DNA of 64,000 nucleotides from an uncultured Clostridia bacterium (GTDB taxonomy: Bacteria; Bacillota; Clostridia; Oscillospirales; CAG-272), in contig CANPZU010000005.1 in NCBI GenBank assembly GCA_947588825.1, forward strand, positions 18,402 through 82,401. Reading direction: 5' to 3'. Numbering within the stretch: position 1 is the stretch's first letter; the number at the start of each line of letters is the position of its first letter. A program made the translations under genes and the position numbers. This document shows, in pieces, positions 1 to 10,697 of the stretch. The notes beneath the pieces were generated by a model. The model searched no databases. It was not told the origin of the DNA and saw nothing but the letters and a program-made list of their open reading frames with translations.

Positions 1-7
1 TATACAC
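1..7 (-). CDS. 5' edge of the next leftward gene (partial)
   Basis: Only the first codons lie in the window. Read leftward, an AGGAGG site at 15-20 is followed after 7 bases by GTG at 7-5. This suggests that another gene, probably a tail protein, begins just after the tape-measure terminator. Nothing can be said about its product. Confidence 0.4.
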
Positions 8-23
8 CGCGATACCTCCTTCC

Positions 24-64
24 AAAAAAGAATATAAGAAGGGCAGGAGATTGCTCCCCTGCCC
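24..64 (-). terminator. Intrinsic terminator after the tape measure gene
   Basis: Read leftward, a GC-rich hairpin (GGGCAGG at 41-47 paired with CCTGCCC at 58-64) is followed by a T-rich run ending in six T. It sits 9 bases beyond the tape measure stop codon and separates it from the gene starting at the window edge. Confidence 0.75.
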
Positions 65-72
65 ATATAAAA

Positions 73-3000
73 TCAAATGCTGATTTTCAGAATCCTTGCG
101 ATCTGATTGACCATATCGTAGGTAACCTTGGCGTGCTTCTGCACCGTCTCACTACTGGCGCTTCCCTGGATGATGGTATCGCCAATTGTGATCTTAACAG
201 AATCATTCTCGTTGTTGGTAGTCACATTTCCTACACGGCCTTTTATCCTATCCAGAACACCGGAAACGATAGAGCCACCAACAGAATTTGGCAGATCCAA
301 CGCAACCTCAGAAAGGGACTTAATCCTCTCCATCTGCGTTTTCAGATTTGCCACCATCTGTTCACTCAGCACCCATTCCTTGTCCTTCAGAATCGCCAGT
401 TGTTCATTCTCTTTAAGAGAACCGCCGCCAACGATGCCACCGGTATGATACAGGTATTGCTTGTATTTCTTGAACAATTCCTCATTACCAACATACCACA
501 CACCATCCAGCTTGCGTTCTGCATTGATACCGTACTGCTTCAGCATCGCGCCAAGCTCAAGATTTCGATTTTCCAGATAAGGGCGGTTATCGCCGGCACC
601 TTTCCACGCCTGCGCGTTCCGGTACATCTCAGAAATAATCGCATGGATCATCTCCTGATCGGTCGGTTCCGTATAGGTTCCATTCTGCCCAACAGTTTGA
701 CTTTGGCTGCTCTGCCCGCTCTGACCGCCGGAGGTATAAGAGCTGCTCCAACTGGAAGAACTGCTTGTCATAGAGCTGGCCTGGTCACGGTAGGCGTCGC
801 CCTGTTCACGGTAAGCATCACTCTGGGCGCGGTAGGCGTCGATATCCTTCTGGATCTGTGCAAGAGCAGTCAGATAATCACCGTACCGCTGCGCTGCGGC
901 CAATGCATCCTCCCACGCCGCCGTGATCTCCGTACTGGCGACAGTGCCGTACTCATAGTTCCAGTCGAGCAATTCCTGATACAGCGTATCCCAGTGGTCA
1001 CGGATATAGTCAATCGCCATATCATAGAGCTTTTGATAAGAAGAAATGCTCTCTTCGAGAACTTCTATTTCCTTATCCTTCTCCTCGTGATAGGCTTCTT
1101 CCATCTTGTCCAGAGCATCCTCCTGGACTTCGATAGCGTGATCCGCCTGGGTATCCGCCAGATCCTCCTGGAGATCTGCGATTTCCTCCAACAGCTTAGA
1201 CCGTTCCGCCTGTGCCTCACGGCTGTCATCCAGACTCAGAGCATCCGCCTTGGATTGCAGAGCAGCTAGATCCTTGACCTTATCGGAAATGTTCTTTTGG
1301 TAGTCCGCCGCATCCTTATCTGCCCTCAAAGATTTCTTTTTCAGGTCGATAATATCGGAATAGGCGTCCTTCATATCTTCCAGAGCGTCGATCTGGTCCT
1401 CAATGCGCTGTTTGAGCATATCCATGACGTATTTGAGTAAATCGCCCATACCGTCTGCCATATCCTCCAGCGCATCCGCCTGATCGTCCATCTCGTCGGC
1501 CAGCCGGTCCATCTCATCTGCCATATCGCGCATCTGGTCCGCCATCGCTTCCATGGCCTCTTGCGCTTCACCTGCGGTGTGACCGATTCCGGCCACTGCC
1601 GTATTTGCCAAGCCTTGGAGTGCCTGGATATTGTGAAGCGCCGCCTCATACTGCGCATCATTCAACGAGGATTTCAACAGGCTGAGATTAGCATATACTA
1701 ACCCCCATGTCGCATCCGTCGCCTGCTCCGTGGCGAACAGCAGTTGATTCAGATCTTCAATGGAGTCCTCCTGAAGCGCCAACCGAAGCCGCTCGATATA
1801 AGTCAATGCCTGCTCAATGGCAAGCTGCTGCGTCTTGGCAGCAACGACCTCCTCGATTTTCTCCTTGTTGAGAACCAGCATTCCGTTCTCGTCCATCAGA
1901 TACTGCATATACTCAGTGCCTAGAGCGAGGATCTGTTGATAGGTATCAATAGTCAGGAATCCGCCATTTTCAGCATATTCCGTAGCCGCATTGGTCAGCG
2001 TGTCATAAGCACCCTGGATACTGTCAAGCGCGTCGTTCGCCTCATTAACGATCTCTTTCAAATCGCTGACAATGGCGACTTTTGCATCACGGATAGCATC
2101 CTTAATCTCATGCCAAGAATCAGAATTTTCCTGATTTGCGTCATTGAGATCTGTGATAGTGCCAATCAGTTCCTCTGTATCTTTCCGGAGTGCATTGGTA
2201 GCTTCCTGGACAGAATCATATTTGCCCTTGCTCTCCGCCTGAAGCTCATTGAGATGCTCCAGGTTGTCAATCCAGAGTTCGTTCGTATCGCAGTTGTATT
2301 CAACCGCAAATCCAAGCTCACGGAGAGACTGCACACCAGCAGCAATCGTAACGTCACGCTGATCGTTCAGCGTATGAAGCGCGGCCTGCTCTTCCTTGTA
2401 CGCATTGATAAGCTCACGTTGCAGAGCGATTTGCTCTTTATAATTGGAAGATTTGCTGATCTTATCCTCCAAAGAGGCCCGCCGCTCCTGCACTTCTTCG
2501 AGCTGCCTGACAGCTTCCCGATAGGCATCAACATCGGCAATGTATTCTTCAACTTCCTTGGACGCCTTGGACGCACTGGAGCTTCCGGATTTTCCGGAGC
2601 TGCTTCCCCTCGGTACAGATACCTTGATCTCTGGTACCTTGACATCAATAGAGCCTATATCCGCCTGCGCCTGTTTCAGATAGCGGTCAAGGATATCTCC
2701 GTAGTTGTTCGCTTCATACTCGTCCAGAGCACCGCTTTCTTTTCTGGTGATAAGCGATTGCGCCTTTTGAAGTGCCGCCATCTTATCCGCAGTCACACCA
2801 GCCATGGCCGCTTGCTGGGCCAGAGCCGCAATGACATCGGACGTCGCATTCTTGAAGTTGATTGCGGAGATTTGTGCGTTATACTGCTCCTGGCGCAGGA
2901 GCTTAAGGTACTGGATTGTATTATCTGCAGCACCGCTCTCTTCCAGAAGCGCCTCCGCATCCTCCCATACCGCATCCGCCATCCCGTTTGCCGCCAATAC

Positions 3001-6000
3001 AGCTTCAAGACGGGTAGCGTTCAGTCGCGCCATGACAACTTCATGCGCATTCGTGACACCCATCTCTTCTAGCAGAGACTCGATCACACTGGCATTGCTT
3101 TCTGTCAGGTTGTCGAGGATACCAATTGAATTGATATATTCCTCGGCCAATGCGTTCGCCGCATCCTGTACCTCTTCCATACTGGACTTGGCATTGGCCG
3201 TCACTTTGATAAATTGCTCAAAGGAATCCAGGTCGCCAAACGTCTGGTAGAGATCATTCAGTGTACTGGCAGAGGCAGCAGTACCGTCCTCAAAATCACT
3301 GAGTACATCCGTCAAAGACTTGATGTTCTTCTCTACCGCACTGAATTGCTCCAGGAAAGTAGGAGAAAATGCAGATTTACTGGAAATTTCATCGAGAAGC
3401 GCACTGTAAATCGAAAGCAGTTCGTTGTCGGACTCAATCGCACTCGCGTTGGATATAAACTCCTCCGTCAGGTTTGTGATTTCCGTCTCGGTAAAACCGG
3501 CCGCAGCGCCGGCCTCCTGCAGATACTGCTTCATCGACGCAATAGCGCCGTTGGCCCCAACAAAGTGCATGGCCTCGCCGGTTTGAATTGCAGTATCACC
3601 GATATCGGCAAGAAGATTCTTGATGGTAATACCGTCGATCTCTAACCCGCTTGTATCCAGACGGAGCAGATCCTGCGCGGTCCAATCCTCACCTGCACTC
3701 TCAATCAACCCGAAAATATAACGGTCAACCGTATCACGATCCAGCAGCACCGCGCCGTTTTCCGTTTGCAGCATCGGAGAGAACGCGATCTCAATACCGT
3801 CATACTCTGACGATCCGCCAAATACCGTAGAGATCGTTCCTCGCATTTCTTCAACGGATGTATCCCACGATTTCAGAGCGTCTTCATAGAGCTTCAGGTT
3901 TTCCTCCGTCCACTCCAGAACCTGACGGTTATTGGTATCAATGTTTCCGAAAACAGTCTTCGACTGATCGATGTCGAGGCTTTCCACCTCGTTCATCAGA
4001 TCAATATATTCACGGACGCTTGGGAGAGAATTTTCAATCTCCTGATTTCTCTTTTTCAGAGATTCAATTTCTTTCTCGATCTCTCCCTTTTCGCTCTCCA
4101 TCTTGGCATTGGCATTTTCTCTCCAAGCCTCAGTATTGAGCTTGACAACGCCGTTTTCCTCATAGAGATAGGACAGGTAATTTTCTTCCGCATCGGCAAG
4201 TGCTTTGATCGTCTCAGGAGACAATCCACCTGTAGCCATCTCCGCCTCAGCAGTTGCGGCAACGTCATAGGAGTCTTTCAGCTTCGCCAGCACATCCGGT
4301 AGCTCAGACAATTTTGCGGTATATGTCTCAGCGGTATCTTTACCGGCATTTTGAGCGTCCGCCAAAGCGTTTAGATTCTCAACGACGCCATCCATTGACA
4401 AGCCTGCGGTCGTACAGGCTTGCGCCAATGCGGGAAACTGATTCCTAATGGTATCAACGGTAACACCCGTTTCGGCGGCGATCTTCTGAAGCTCTTGTAC
4501 ATCATCCTTATACTCGTCACTTCCGGCAATCTTGTCCCATTGCATCTCATTCCACTTGGCAGGATCTAAATTCTGATAGATCAACTGAATCGCACCGTTG
4601 ATCTCATCCAAAGCCTCCTTTTGATCCTGTGAAAGTTCGTCGTATGGGATTGCTTCCAGATTGGACTTATACGTACTCAGAACTTCTGCCTGTTCCCAGA
4701 TATTATCCGTCGTCTCTTTAATGACAGTCTGGAAATGAGTGTAATCATCGCTGCTCTCATCACACGCATCACGGAGCTTTTCCATCTGCTGGATACCGGC
4801 AAGCAATGCGGAAATATCCGTCTCATCAAAGAAAAGGCTGGCATTGTTCCCGGAGTTGTTTGACCTGTCAATATACTCATCGACCATTGATTGAGAAATC
4901 TCAGAATCAAAGTTCTTTCTATACGCATGGACAGTATCCTCGGCGGCGTCCCTAGCAGCCCTTTGTCTTTCCTTCTCAGCAAGATCAGCCTGAATTTTAA
5001 GACTCTCATTTGCTTCTCTCAGCTTTTGAAGCTCAGATTCCTCTACAAACGTCAGGTGGCCTTTCGATTCTAATTCTTCAATTCGTTCCTTTGTAGTTGC
5101 TAACTCATCATTCAAAGAATCTACCTTAGTTTTAGCTTCTTGAAATTTAGAGACGGAAGCCTCCATCTTTTCTGTAGCTTCCTCTGCTGTCTCTACCAAA
5201 ATATCATACAGCTTAGTAGCACCTGCAATTGCAACAGGAAGCAAACTAATCAGTATCGTCAACCATCCGGTTGGCGTTGACATCATAGCGGCAGCTGCGG
5301 CCTTTGCGGAATCAGCCAGCGTCATATTAGAAGCAGTCAGCGTAGCACTTTCTGCAATCTGCGTTGTTTTGGCAACAATATCCTGAAGCTCCGCCTCCGT
5401 CAACACACCATTCGCAACAGCCGCTTTCAAAAGGGATGCCGTAACAGCATCGGTAGATGCTACATTCAGCTGGTTGGAAATCGTCCCGGCTTCCATGTTC
5501 AGCATCTTTTCCAGTTCCGCAACACTGTATTGCCTTGTCGCCTCAATAGCGGTCATCATGGTCAATATCTGACTCTGTTGCTCATTACTCAGGCCCAAAG
5601 CACTCATAGCGGCTTTTTGCTGTACAACATCAAGTTGACTGAGTGCAGAAGCATATTGGAGGGCACTCGCAGAACTGCCATCAAAACTGGTACCGGAAAG
5701 AGTTTGTATCACAGGAGCAACCGCGCTGTTCATCGACTGCATCGTAGAATAGAAGCGAAGGAATCCGGATGTCACAGATACCAGCACAACAGAGCCGAGT
5801 AATCCGAGTTTTCCGGTAAGCACATCAACGATATTGGAAAGCGCAGTCAGCATCTCAACAACGATTTTCATATCGTCTTGTCTGAACAGATTCTGAGCAA
5901 CACCAACCCACGTTTCCTGCAGTGCGTTAAGCTTGAACTCCAAAGATTCCTCAACCTTTGACATTTCTCTCTCTGCGCTGCCGGCGCTGTTCTCCATCGT

Positions 6001-9000
6001 CTCGATTGCTTTTCTCGCCTGATCGAAGTTCGTCAGAATAGCGGAACCGATCTGCGCCTGCCGCTTACCAAACAGTGTTTCCATCAGAGACGAACGGTTT
6101 TTATCCGTCAGTTCATCCCAGATATCAGCAATATCAGACAGAATATCATAGGTGGAACGATAGGTATCAGGATCTCCGGCTTCAAACAAACTGACACCAC
6201 GATAATTATTGCTTGCAACCTTTGTAAGATCGGCAATTGCACCTGTCAGCTCTGCCACATCTCCGGAAAACTCCTCCGTCTCCTCATCGTAACCACGAAT
6301 ACGCATAGAGAGAGTTTTCAATCCGTTACCGACAGAAGCGGCATCTCTCGTGATTTCGATAGCAGAAGTTGCCAGAGCAACGGTCTCTTCAAAGGTATTG
6401 TTTGCGGCAGCCATGGCGGATGAAGTACGAGTCATCGCCTCTACAATATCGCCATTGGACACAGCAAACTTATTACCGATATCATTCACCTTGGAAATGA
6501 TACCGTCCAAGGAATCCTCTACATCTATGTCATATGCCTTGATGATACTGACCAAACCATCGGTCGCCTGGGTAATATCCATATCAGGAGAAATCGCCTC
6601 GAAGATAGCAGAGTTCTTTGCCAGACTCGCAGCATCCTCCATTGCGTAACCGAGCCTTGCCCATTCAGCAGTTTGGGAAATAACTTCCTCAGTAGTGACT
6701 CCCAATGCCTTGGCGGTATCATTGGCACTGTGGTAGAACGCATCGTATTCTTCCCGTGTCGCCGTTGTTACCTTCTGCAAGTCGATCATCGCGGTATCAA
6801 GGTCTACGATAACAGACCAAGCAGACCTAAATAAATTAAATGCCCTGAAAAGCAATGTGGTAGCAGACACCCACTGAAGCACCTTACCAACATTATTCTT
6901 CAGAACATCGCCAAGAGACTGCATATTCTTTCCGGCAGCCTTTACCTCTGACTTGAACGCACTGAACTGGGAAGTCCACTTATTCAAATCCATCTGGTTG
7001 TTTACCAGTTTAAGGTTTTGCGTCAACTGCTGGAACTGCGCGTTCAATCCAGGATCTGACCGAAACGCACTCCACGTTCTTTCAACCGTTGCCAGATCCG
7101 CTTTCGCCTTTTCAAGATTTTGTGTAAACTTGAAATCGTTCGTATCACTGCGCTGGATACGAAACAACTCAGCCATCTCTTTGTTACATGAGCCGATCAG
7201 CTGCTGCATCCGTTCGTAAGTTTTGATTTTCTCCTGATCGCTCATCTCAGAATTATAGGAAGCCGCTGTCTCACGAAGCTCATTCATATTCTGAGAGAGA
7301 GTTTCTGTTGGATGTACAATCTGCTTATACTTGGTTTCCAAATCGGCAACCGTAGTCTGAACAGTCCGCATATTGTTGTCATACTCGCGGGCTTTGTCGG
7401 CCATCTTCTGCATGGATTTGCCAATCGTTTCTTCCCGATTGAGCCGTGCAGCCTCAGAGACACTGATTTGATCGGTGTATTGTAAAATATCGGAATACTC
7501 TAAAAGCTGCTCCGAAAGCTGTTCTTTCTGAGCAATATAGGTTTCCAATTGAGCATCCAGCGCAGCCTGCTTCGCCTCGTCAGAAGATGTATCTTCAATA
7601 ATGGCAGCCTGTACACCAGTGATTTTCTTTTCCGCCTGAAGCATCTGATTCAGGATATTGTTTGCCGCATTGATCCTTTCCTGCACCAGTGTGATCTCAG
7701 CGCGAAATTCCGAGAGTTGAGTCGTCCATCGGCTGAAGTCTCCTGCGTTCTTCACCGACTCAATTCCATCACGAAGCTGATTCAGCTTTGCAGAAAGATC
7801 GGCGTCTTGTTGAATAAAACTGAACTTTTGTGCAAGACTGTCCAGGATGACATTGGCCCGCTCCATATTGATGATCGTCTTGTCATCCATCAGCGACTTC
7901 CGTTCGGAAGCCTGCATCTGCCCGATCTCATTCTTACAGGCGGCAATCTCCTCTTTGAGCCCGTTATAGGCAGCAATCTTATCCTGTGCGCTGGCGGCCC
8001 GATTGACCGCCTCCATAAGCACCTGAAGCTGCGAAACACGTTCACTCAGCTCCTGCGTCGGACCATTCAGCACTGAAAAACTCTGCTCAACATTCCTGAC
8101 CGCAGCAGACATCTGGCTCATATTGGCAGTAATTGCACGTGCACTGTCCGCAAGCTCTCCTTGCTTCTGATTCAATCTTGCTTCATTCAAAAGGCGGGCT
8201 TCTTCCAGCGTCTTTGCCTGCTGCACGTATTGCACAATATCAGCATAAGGAGCGAGCTGACTTTCCAGAGCGGATCGCTGTTCTGTCAGCAAATATAGCT
8301 CATCCTGCAATCCGGAAAGCCTTCCACTGTCCTTTTGCGGGTCCAGACTGATAATGCTTGACTGTACAGATGTGATCTTACTTTCAAGCGATATCAACTC
8401 TTGGTAAATATGGTTGGCTCCACGCAGGCGTTCCTGAAATACGGATACCTCGTTATTCAGATTATCAAAACTGTTGAGGAATCCTACCAACTGGTCTTTA
8501 TTGCCGACAGCTTGCAGAGATTTTTTCAGTTCGGAGATCTTTGTCTTGAATTGATCTGTCAGAATACCGGCAGACTGTAGGCGTTTTTCTAACGCTTCCA
8601 GATTGGATTGTTGGTCGATTTTAATAGTACCGATATCCTTTGTTCTCAGCTTTGTCGCTACATACTCTGCATTCTGATACTCTTTGACAAGGCGCTTCAA
8701 TCCGTCAATCTGAGAAGAAATATTAGCCCTCTGATCCACTGTCAGCTTACCGCTCTCAGAGGATAAGGCGGTGATAGCGTCGCTGATCTCTTTAACTTTA
8801 TTATTCAGCGTATCCAGATGTGTTTCATCCAGAATCGGTTTTGCGGATGTGCTTCCCGTATAACTCGCATTGAGATCGTCCAGTAAAGATTTCTGCTTTG
8901 TCAAAAACGCATTGCGTGACTCGTTGTCCCGTTTTGCCTCAGCCGCAATCTGCTCCTGAATTTTGCGTTGACGTTCGAGATTGGCGGTGACATTGGTCAA

Positions 9001-9495
9001 CTGCGTATTGATTTCGCCAGTCTCTGTATCATAAGTCTGTAAATAGGTGACGGTGCGCTGCATCTGATCGGTACCCTGGATCGTCAGATTCAGCATCTTC
9101 TCCTCTTGACCGTTCACGGTTTCCCAACGGCCGGAAATTCTGTCGATCTGGATGCCCATCCTATCCAGCTGTTCAGTAATAGCACTGGAAACATCAGGAT
9201 CAACTTTCAAGCTGTTCAATTCCGTCCTGATTTTGTTGACGGAACTCTGATCCAAATTCAGCTGCACATCAATACCTTGGGTCTTAGTTACCCTGGTAAT
9301 CTGCTGTGCGATTTTCTGAGATTGGGCCTGGATATTGGCACCATCCAATACCACACCCACCTTAATTGCGCTTTTTGAATTGATTAGCTTCGCAATATTA
9401 GGAAGTTGCGCAGAAATCCGTTCTGCGGAAGCCTGCTCATCAGCTTCCAGCTCAGTACCTACTACGATTTTGAGATCATCATTATTATCAGCCAT
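73..9495 (-). CDS. Tail tape measure protein
   Basis: A 3140-residue protein, by far the longest here. It is mostly predicted coiled coil and contains a phage tape-measure core around residues 920-1200 (LDTAMIDLQKV, then GNGLKTLSMRIRG and the SLMETLFGKRQ region). Hydrophobic segments follow near residues 1200 and 1450. Tape measures set tail length and help DNA delivery; at about 1.5 A per residue this one would fit a tail of roughly 470 nm. The N-terminal third carries three related blocks starting near residues 302, 547 and 797. A long Ser/Gly/Gln-rich stretch precedes the C-terminus. Start chosen at MADNND because AGGTGG lies 8 bases before it; two GTG and one ATG codons upstream are too close to that site. 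Confidence 0.95.
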   Translation of the reverse strand: MADNNDDLKIVVGTELEADEQASAERISAQLPNIAKLINSKSAIKVGVVLDGANIQAQSQKIAQQITRVTKTQGIDVQLNLDQSSVNKIRTELNSLKVDPDVSSAITEQLDRMGIQIDRISGRWETVNGQEEKMLNLTIQGTDQMQRTVTYLQTYDTETGEINTQLTNVTANLERQRKIQEQIAAEAKRDNESRNAFLTKQKSLLDDLNASYTGSTSAKPILDETHLDTLNNKVKEISDAITALSSESGKLTVDQRANISSQIDGLKRLVKEYQNAEYVATKLRTKDIGTIKIDQQSNLEALEKRLQSAGILTDQFKTKISELKKSLQAVGNKDQLVGFLNSFDNLNNEVSVFQERLRGANHIYQELISLESKITSVQSSIISLDPQKDSGRLSGLQDELYLLTEQRSALESQLAPYADIVQYVQQAKTLEEARLLNEARLNQKQGELADSARAITANMSQMSAAVRNVEQSFSVLNGPTQELSERVSQLQVLMEAVNRAASAQDKIAAYNGLKEEIAACKNEIGQMQASERKSLMDDKTIINMERANVILDSLAQKFSFIQQDADLSAKLNQLRDGIESVKNAGDFSRWTTQLSEFRAEITLVQERINAANNILNQMLQAEKKITGVQAAIIEDTSSDEAKQAALDAQLETYIAQKEQLSEQLLEYSDILQYTDQISVSEAARLNREETIGKSMQKMADKAREYDNNMRTVQTTVADLETKYKQIVHPTETLSQNMNELRETAASYNSEMSDQEKIKTYERMQQLIGSCNKEMAELFRIQRSDTNDFKFTQNLEKAKADLATVERTWSAFRSDPGLNAQFQQLTQNLKLVNNQMDLNKWTSQFSAFKSEVKAAGKNMQSLGDVLKNNVGKVLQWVSATTLLFRAFNLFRSAWSVIVDLDTAMIDLQKVTTATREEYDAFYHSANDTAKALGVTTEEVISQTAEWARLGYAMEDAASLAKNSAIFEAISPDMDITQATDGLVSIIKAYDIDVEDSLDGIISKVNDIGNKFAVSNGDIVEAMTRTSSAMAAANNTFEETVALATSAIEITRDAASVGNGLKTLSMRIRGYDEETEEFSGDVAELTGAIADLTKVASNNYRGVSLFEAGDPDTYRSTYDILSDIADIWDELTDKNRSSLMETLFGKRQAQIGSAILTNFDQARKAIETMENSAGSAEREMSKVEESLEFKLNALQETWVGVAQNLFRQDDMKIVVEMLTALSNIVDVLTGKLGLLGSVVLVSVTSGFLRFYSTMQSMNSAVAPVIQTLSGTSFDGSSASALQYASALSQLDVVQQKAAMSALGLSNEQQSQILTMMTAIEATRQYSVAELEKMLNMEAGTISNQLNVASTDAVTASLLKAAVANGVLTEAELQDIVAKTTQIAESATLTASNMTLADSAKAAAAAMMSTPTGWLTILISLLPVAIAGATKLYDILVETAEEATEKMEASVSKFQEAKTKVDSLNDELATTKERIEELESKGHLTFVEESELQKLREANESLKIQADLAEKERQRAARDAAEDTVHAYRKNFDSEISQSMVDEYIDRSNNSGNNASLFFDETDISALLAGIQQMEKLRDACDESSDDYTHFQTVIKETTDNIWEQAEVLSTYKSNLEAIPYDELSQDQKEALDEINGAIQLIYQNLDPAKWNEMQWDKIAGSDEYKDDVQELQKIAAETGVTVDTIRNQFPALAQACTTAGLSMDGVVENLNALADAQNAGKDTAETYTAKLSELPDVLAKLKDSYDVAATAEAEMATGGLSPETIKALADAEENYLSYLYEENGVVKLNTEAWRENANAKMESEKGEIEKEIESLKKRNQEIENSLPSVREYIDLMNEVESLDIDQSKTVFGNIDTNNRQVLEWTEENLKLYEDALKSWDTSVEEMRGTISTVFGGSSEYDGIEIAFSPMLQTENGAVLLDRDTVDRYIFGLIESAGEDWTAQDLLRLDTSGLEIDGITIKNLLADIGDTAIQTGEAMHFVGANGAIASMKQYLQEAGAAAGFTETEITNLTEEFISNASAIESDNELLSIYSALLDEISSKSAFSPTFLEQFSAVEKNIKSLTDVLSDFEDGTAASASTLNDLYQTFGDLDSFEQFIKVTANAKSSMEEVQDAANALAEEYINSIGILDNLTESNASVIESLLEEMGVTNAHEVVMARLNATRLEAVLAANGMADAVWEDAEALLEESGAADNTIQYLKLLRQEQYNAQISAINFKNATSDVIAALAQQAAMAGVTADKMAALQKAQSLITRKESGALDEYEANNYGDILDRYLKQAQADIGSIDVKVPEIKVSVPRGSSSGKSGSSSASKASKEVEEYIADVDAYREAVRQLEEVQERRASLEDKISKSSNYKEQIALQRELINAYKEEQAALHTLNDQRDVTIAAGVQSLRELGFAVEYNCDTNELWIDNLEHLNELQAESKGKYDSVQEATNALRKDTEELIGTITDLNDANQENSDSWHEIKDAIRDAKVAIVSDLKEIVNEANDALDSIQGAYDTLTNAATEYAENGGFLTIDTYQQILALGTEYMQYLMDENGMLVLNKEKIEEVVAAKTQQLAIEQALTYIERLRLALQEDSIEDLNQLLFATEQATDATWGLVYANLSLLKSSLNDAQYEAALHNIQALQGLANTAVAGIGHTAGEAQEAMEAMADQMRDMADEMDRLADEMDDQADALEDMADGMGDLLKYVMDMLKQRIEDQIDALEDMKDAYSDIIDLKKKSLRADKDAADYQKNISDKVKDLAALQSKADALSLDDSREAQAERSKLLEEIADLQEDLADTQADHAIEVQEDALDKMEEAYHEEKDKEIEVLEESISSYQKLYDMAIDYIRDHWDTLYQELLDWNYEYGTVASTEITAAWEDALAAAQRYGDYLTALAQIQKDIDAYRAQSDAYREQGDAYRDQASSMTSSSSSWSSSYTSGGQSGQSSQSQTVGQNGTYTEPTDQEMIHAIISEMYRNAQAWKGAGDNRPYLENRNLELGAMLKQYGINAERKLDGVWYVGNEELFKKYKQYLYHTGGIVGGGSLKENEQLAILKDKEWVLSEQMVANLKTQMERIKSLSEVALDLPNSVGGSIVSGVLDRIKGRVGNVTTNNENDSVKITIGDTIIQGSASSETVQKHAKVTYDMVNQIARILKISI

Positions 9496-9511
9496 TTGCA
9501 TCACCACCTAC

Positions 9512-10027
9512 TTATTTTTCTATGCGCAATCCCTGCCTTTTCAACGCATTGCCCAATCTACGGTCAAGCGTACCTTTATTTTTCAAAATCGTTCTTGTTT
9601 CTTCGATAAACGGCCTTGCTTTATAATACGCATACTTCTTTTTAGGAAAGTCATAACCAAATCTTCCGGAATATTTCACATATCGACTGTGACCGTAATT
9701 GATAAGTTCCGGCAGAGACTTATTGACAGTAGCAGATCCGTGAACATCGCGGTCACTCCAATATGGATTTGGCGGCGTTTCATTGATGACAACCAACCTT
9801 CCATTTTGTACGGTGCCATTCTCAATCTGGATATTCCTTACATCCATCATTCCGCCATTGTCATATCGGCGATCATAGATGTTGGGAGTGTATGCCTCAT
9901 ATACCGTATTCTTGATCGCAATACGCTCTGCCGCTTGCACCGCAGCAAAAATCTCTGTCTGAAGCGCAATATCTATCTTTTTCTGAAGCGCAGGCTTCAC
10001 ATGATTCAGTGCTTCTTTTATCGTCAT
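9512..10027 (-). CDS. Putative tail-region structural protein
   Basis: About 171 residues from the ATG beginning MTIKEALNH; an upstream TTG or ATG could add up to 12 residues. No family recognised. It lies directly upstream of the tape measure, where tail assembly or minor tail proteins usually sit, and its ALQKKIDIALQTEIFAAVQ helix and the many aromatic residues in its C-terminal half suit a small virion or assembly protein. Function is inferred only from position. Confidence 0.6.
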   Translation of the reverse strand: MTIKEALNHVKPALQKKIDIALQTEIFAAVQAAERIAIKNTVYEAYTPNIYDRRYDNGGMMDVRNIQIENGTVQNGRLVVINETPPNPYWSDRDVHGSATVNKSLPELINYGHSRYVKYSGRFGYDFPKKKYAYYKARPFIEETRTILKNKGTLDRRLGNALKRQGLRIEK

Positions 10028-10070
10028 ATGACCACTCACCATTTCCATTCCGTATTGATACAATAAACGA

Positions 10071-10694
10071 CTATCCAGCGTTTTCCTTCATTCTTTCCTG
10101 AATCAAACCGTTCAAAATATTACTGCTATCCAAATTTTTGGTACTCTCCGCAAGAGTACCGGCATACTCCATTAAACTCTTAATATCTACATGATCCACT
10201 TTTTCCGTAATCGCGGTAAGCAAATCACGAAGACCGTTATCAGTGCGGCGGTCAGCAAGCAGAACATTCCTCTTCCAATCGATAGCCTGACCACACAGCT
10301 GTACCATCTCATGAAGCATAGCTTGATAACCCGCATCCTGCACACTATCCAGATCCATTGCAAGATAGAGCTCATTCATCCCATTAAGATCCATAGCAGG
10401 AACGCCGTCTTCATCTGTTTCTCCCTTCAAAGTAAGAGCAGGAAGATTGGTACACATCTGCATAATGGTAGCCCGCAGCATTGGGGAAACATATTCCGGG
10501 CGGAAATTTCCCAGCTTATCAAAGCAACCGGTTATTACTCTGTGGACAAATGTACTCTTTTCGTCAATACTCAATACTGTATGAAAAACCACATCAAAAC
10601 TGCTCTCTCCAACCTGGAACGTCATAGAGAATACGCCGTCTCTTTTATGGTCCTTTAAATATGATTTTACTGTATTCACAGCAATTTTCTTCAT
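10071..10694 (-). CDS. Conserved tail-module protein of unknown function
   Basis: A 207-residue protein starting MKKIAVNTVK, with GGAGGG seven bases before the ATG. No recognised domain. It is acidic and mostly helical in its second half. Its place between PhoH and the two tail proteins is compatible with a tail assembly chaperone, but no slippery heptamer or overlapping extension is evident at its end, so that role is not demonstrated. Confidence 0.65.
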   Translation of the reverse strand: MKKIAVNTVKSYLKDHKRDGVFSMTFQVGESSFDVVFHTVLSIDEKSTFVHRVITGCFDKLGNFRPEYVSPMLRATIMQMCTNLPALTLKGETDEDGVPAMDLNGMNELYLAMDLDSVQDAGYQAMLHEMVQLCGQAIDWKRNVLLADRRTDNGLRDLLTAITEKVDHVDIKSLMEYAGTLAESTKNLDSSNILNGLIQERMKENAG

Positions 10695-10697
10695 TAC

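Noticed and set aside
133-1269. Long open frame of 378 codons opposite the tape measure gene (and similar ones at 1936-3072, 17307-18833 and 20702-21787)
   Set aside because: All lie opposite well-supported structural genes, lack ribosome sites at their starts and have shadow-type composition (rich in I, L, R, H).
10071-10694. Tail assembly chaperone with programmed frameshift
   Set aside because: No slippery heptamer or overlapping extension frame was seen at its 3' end.
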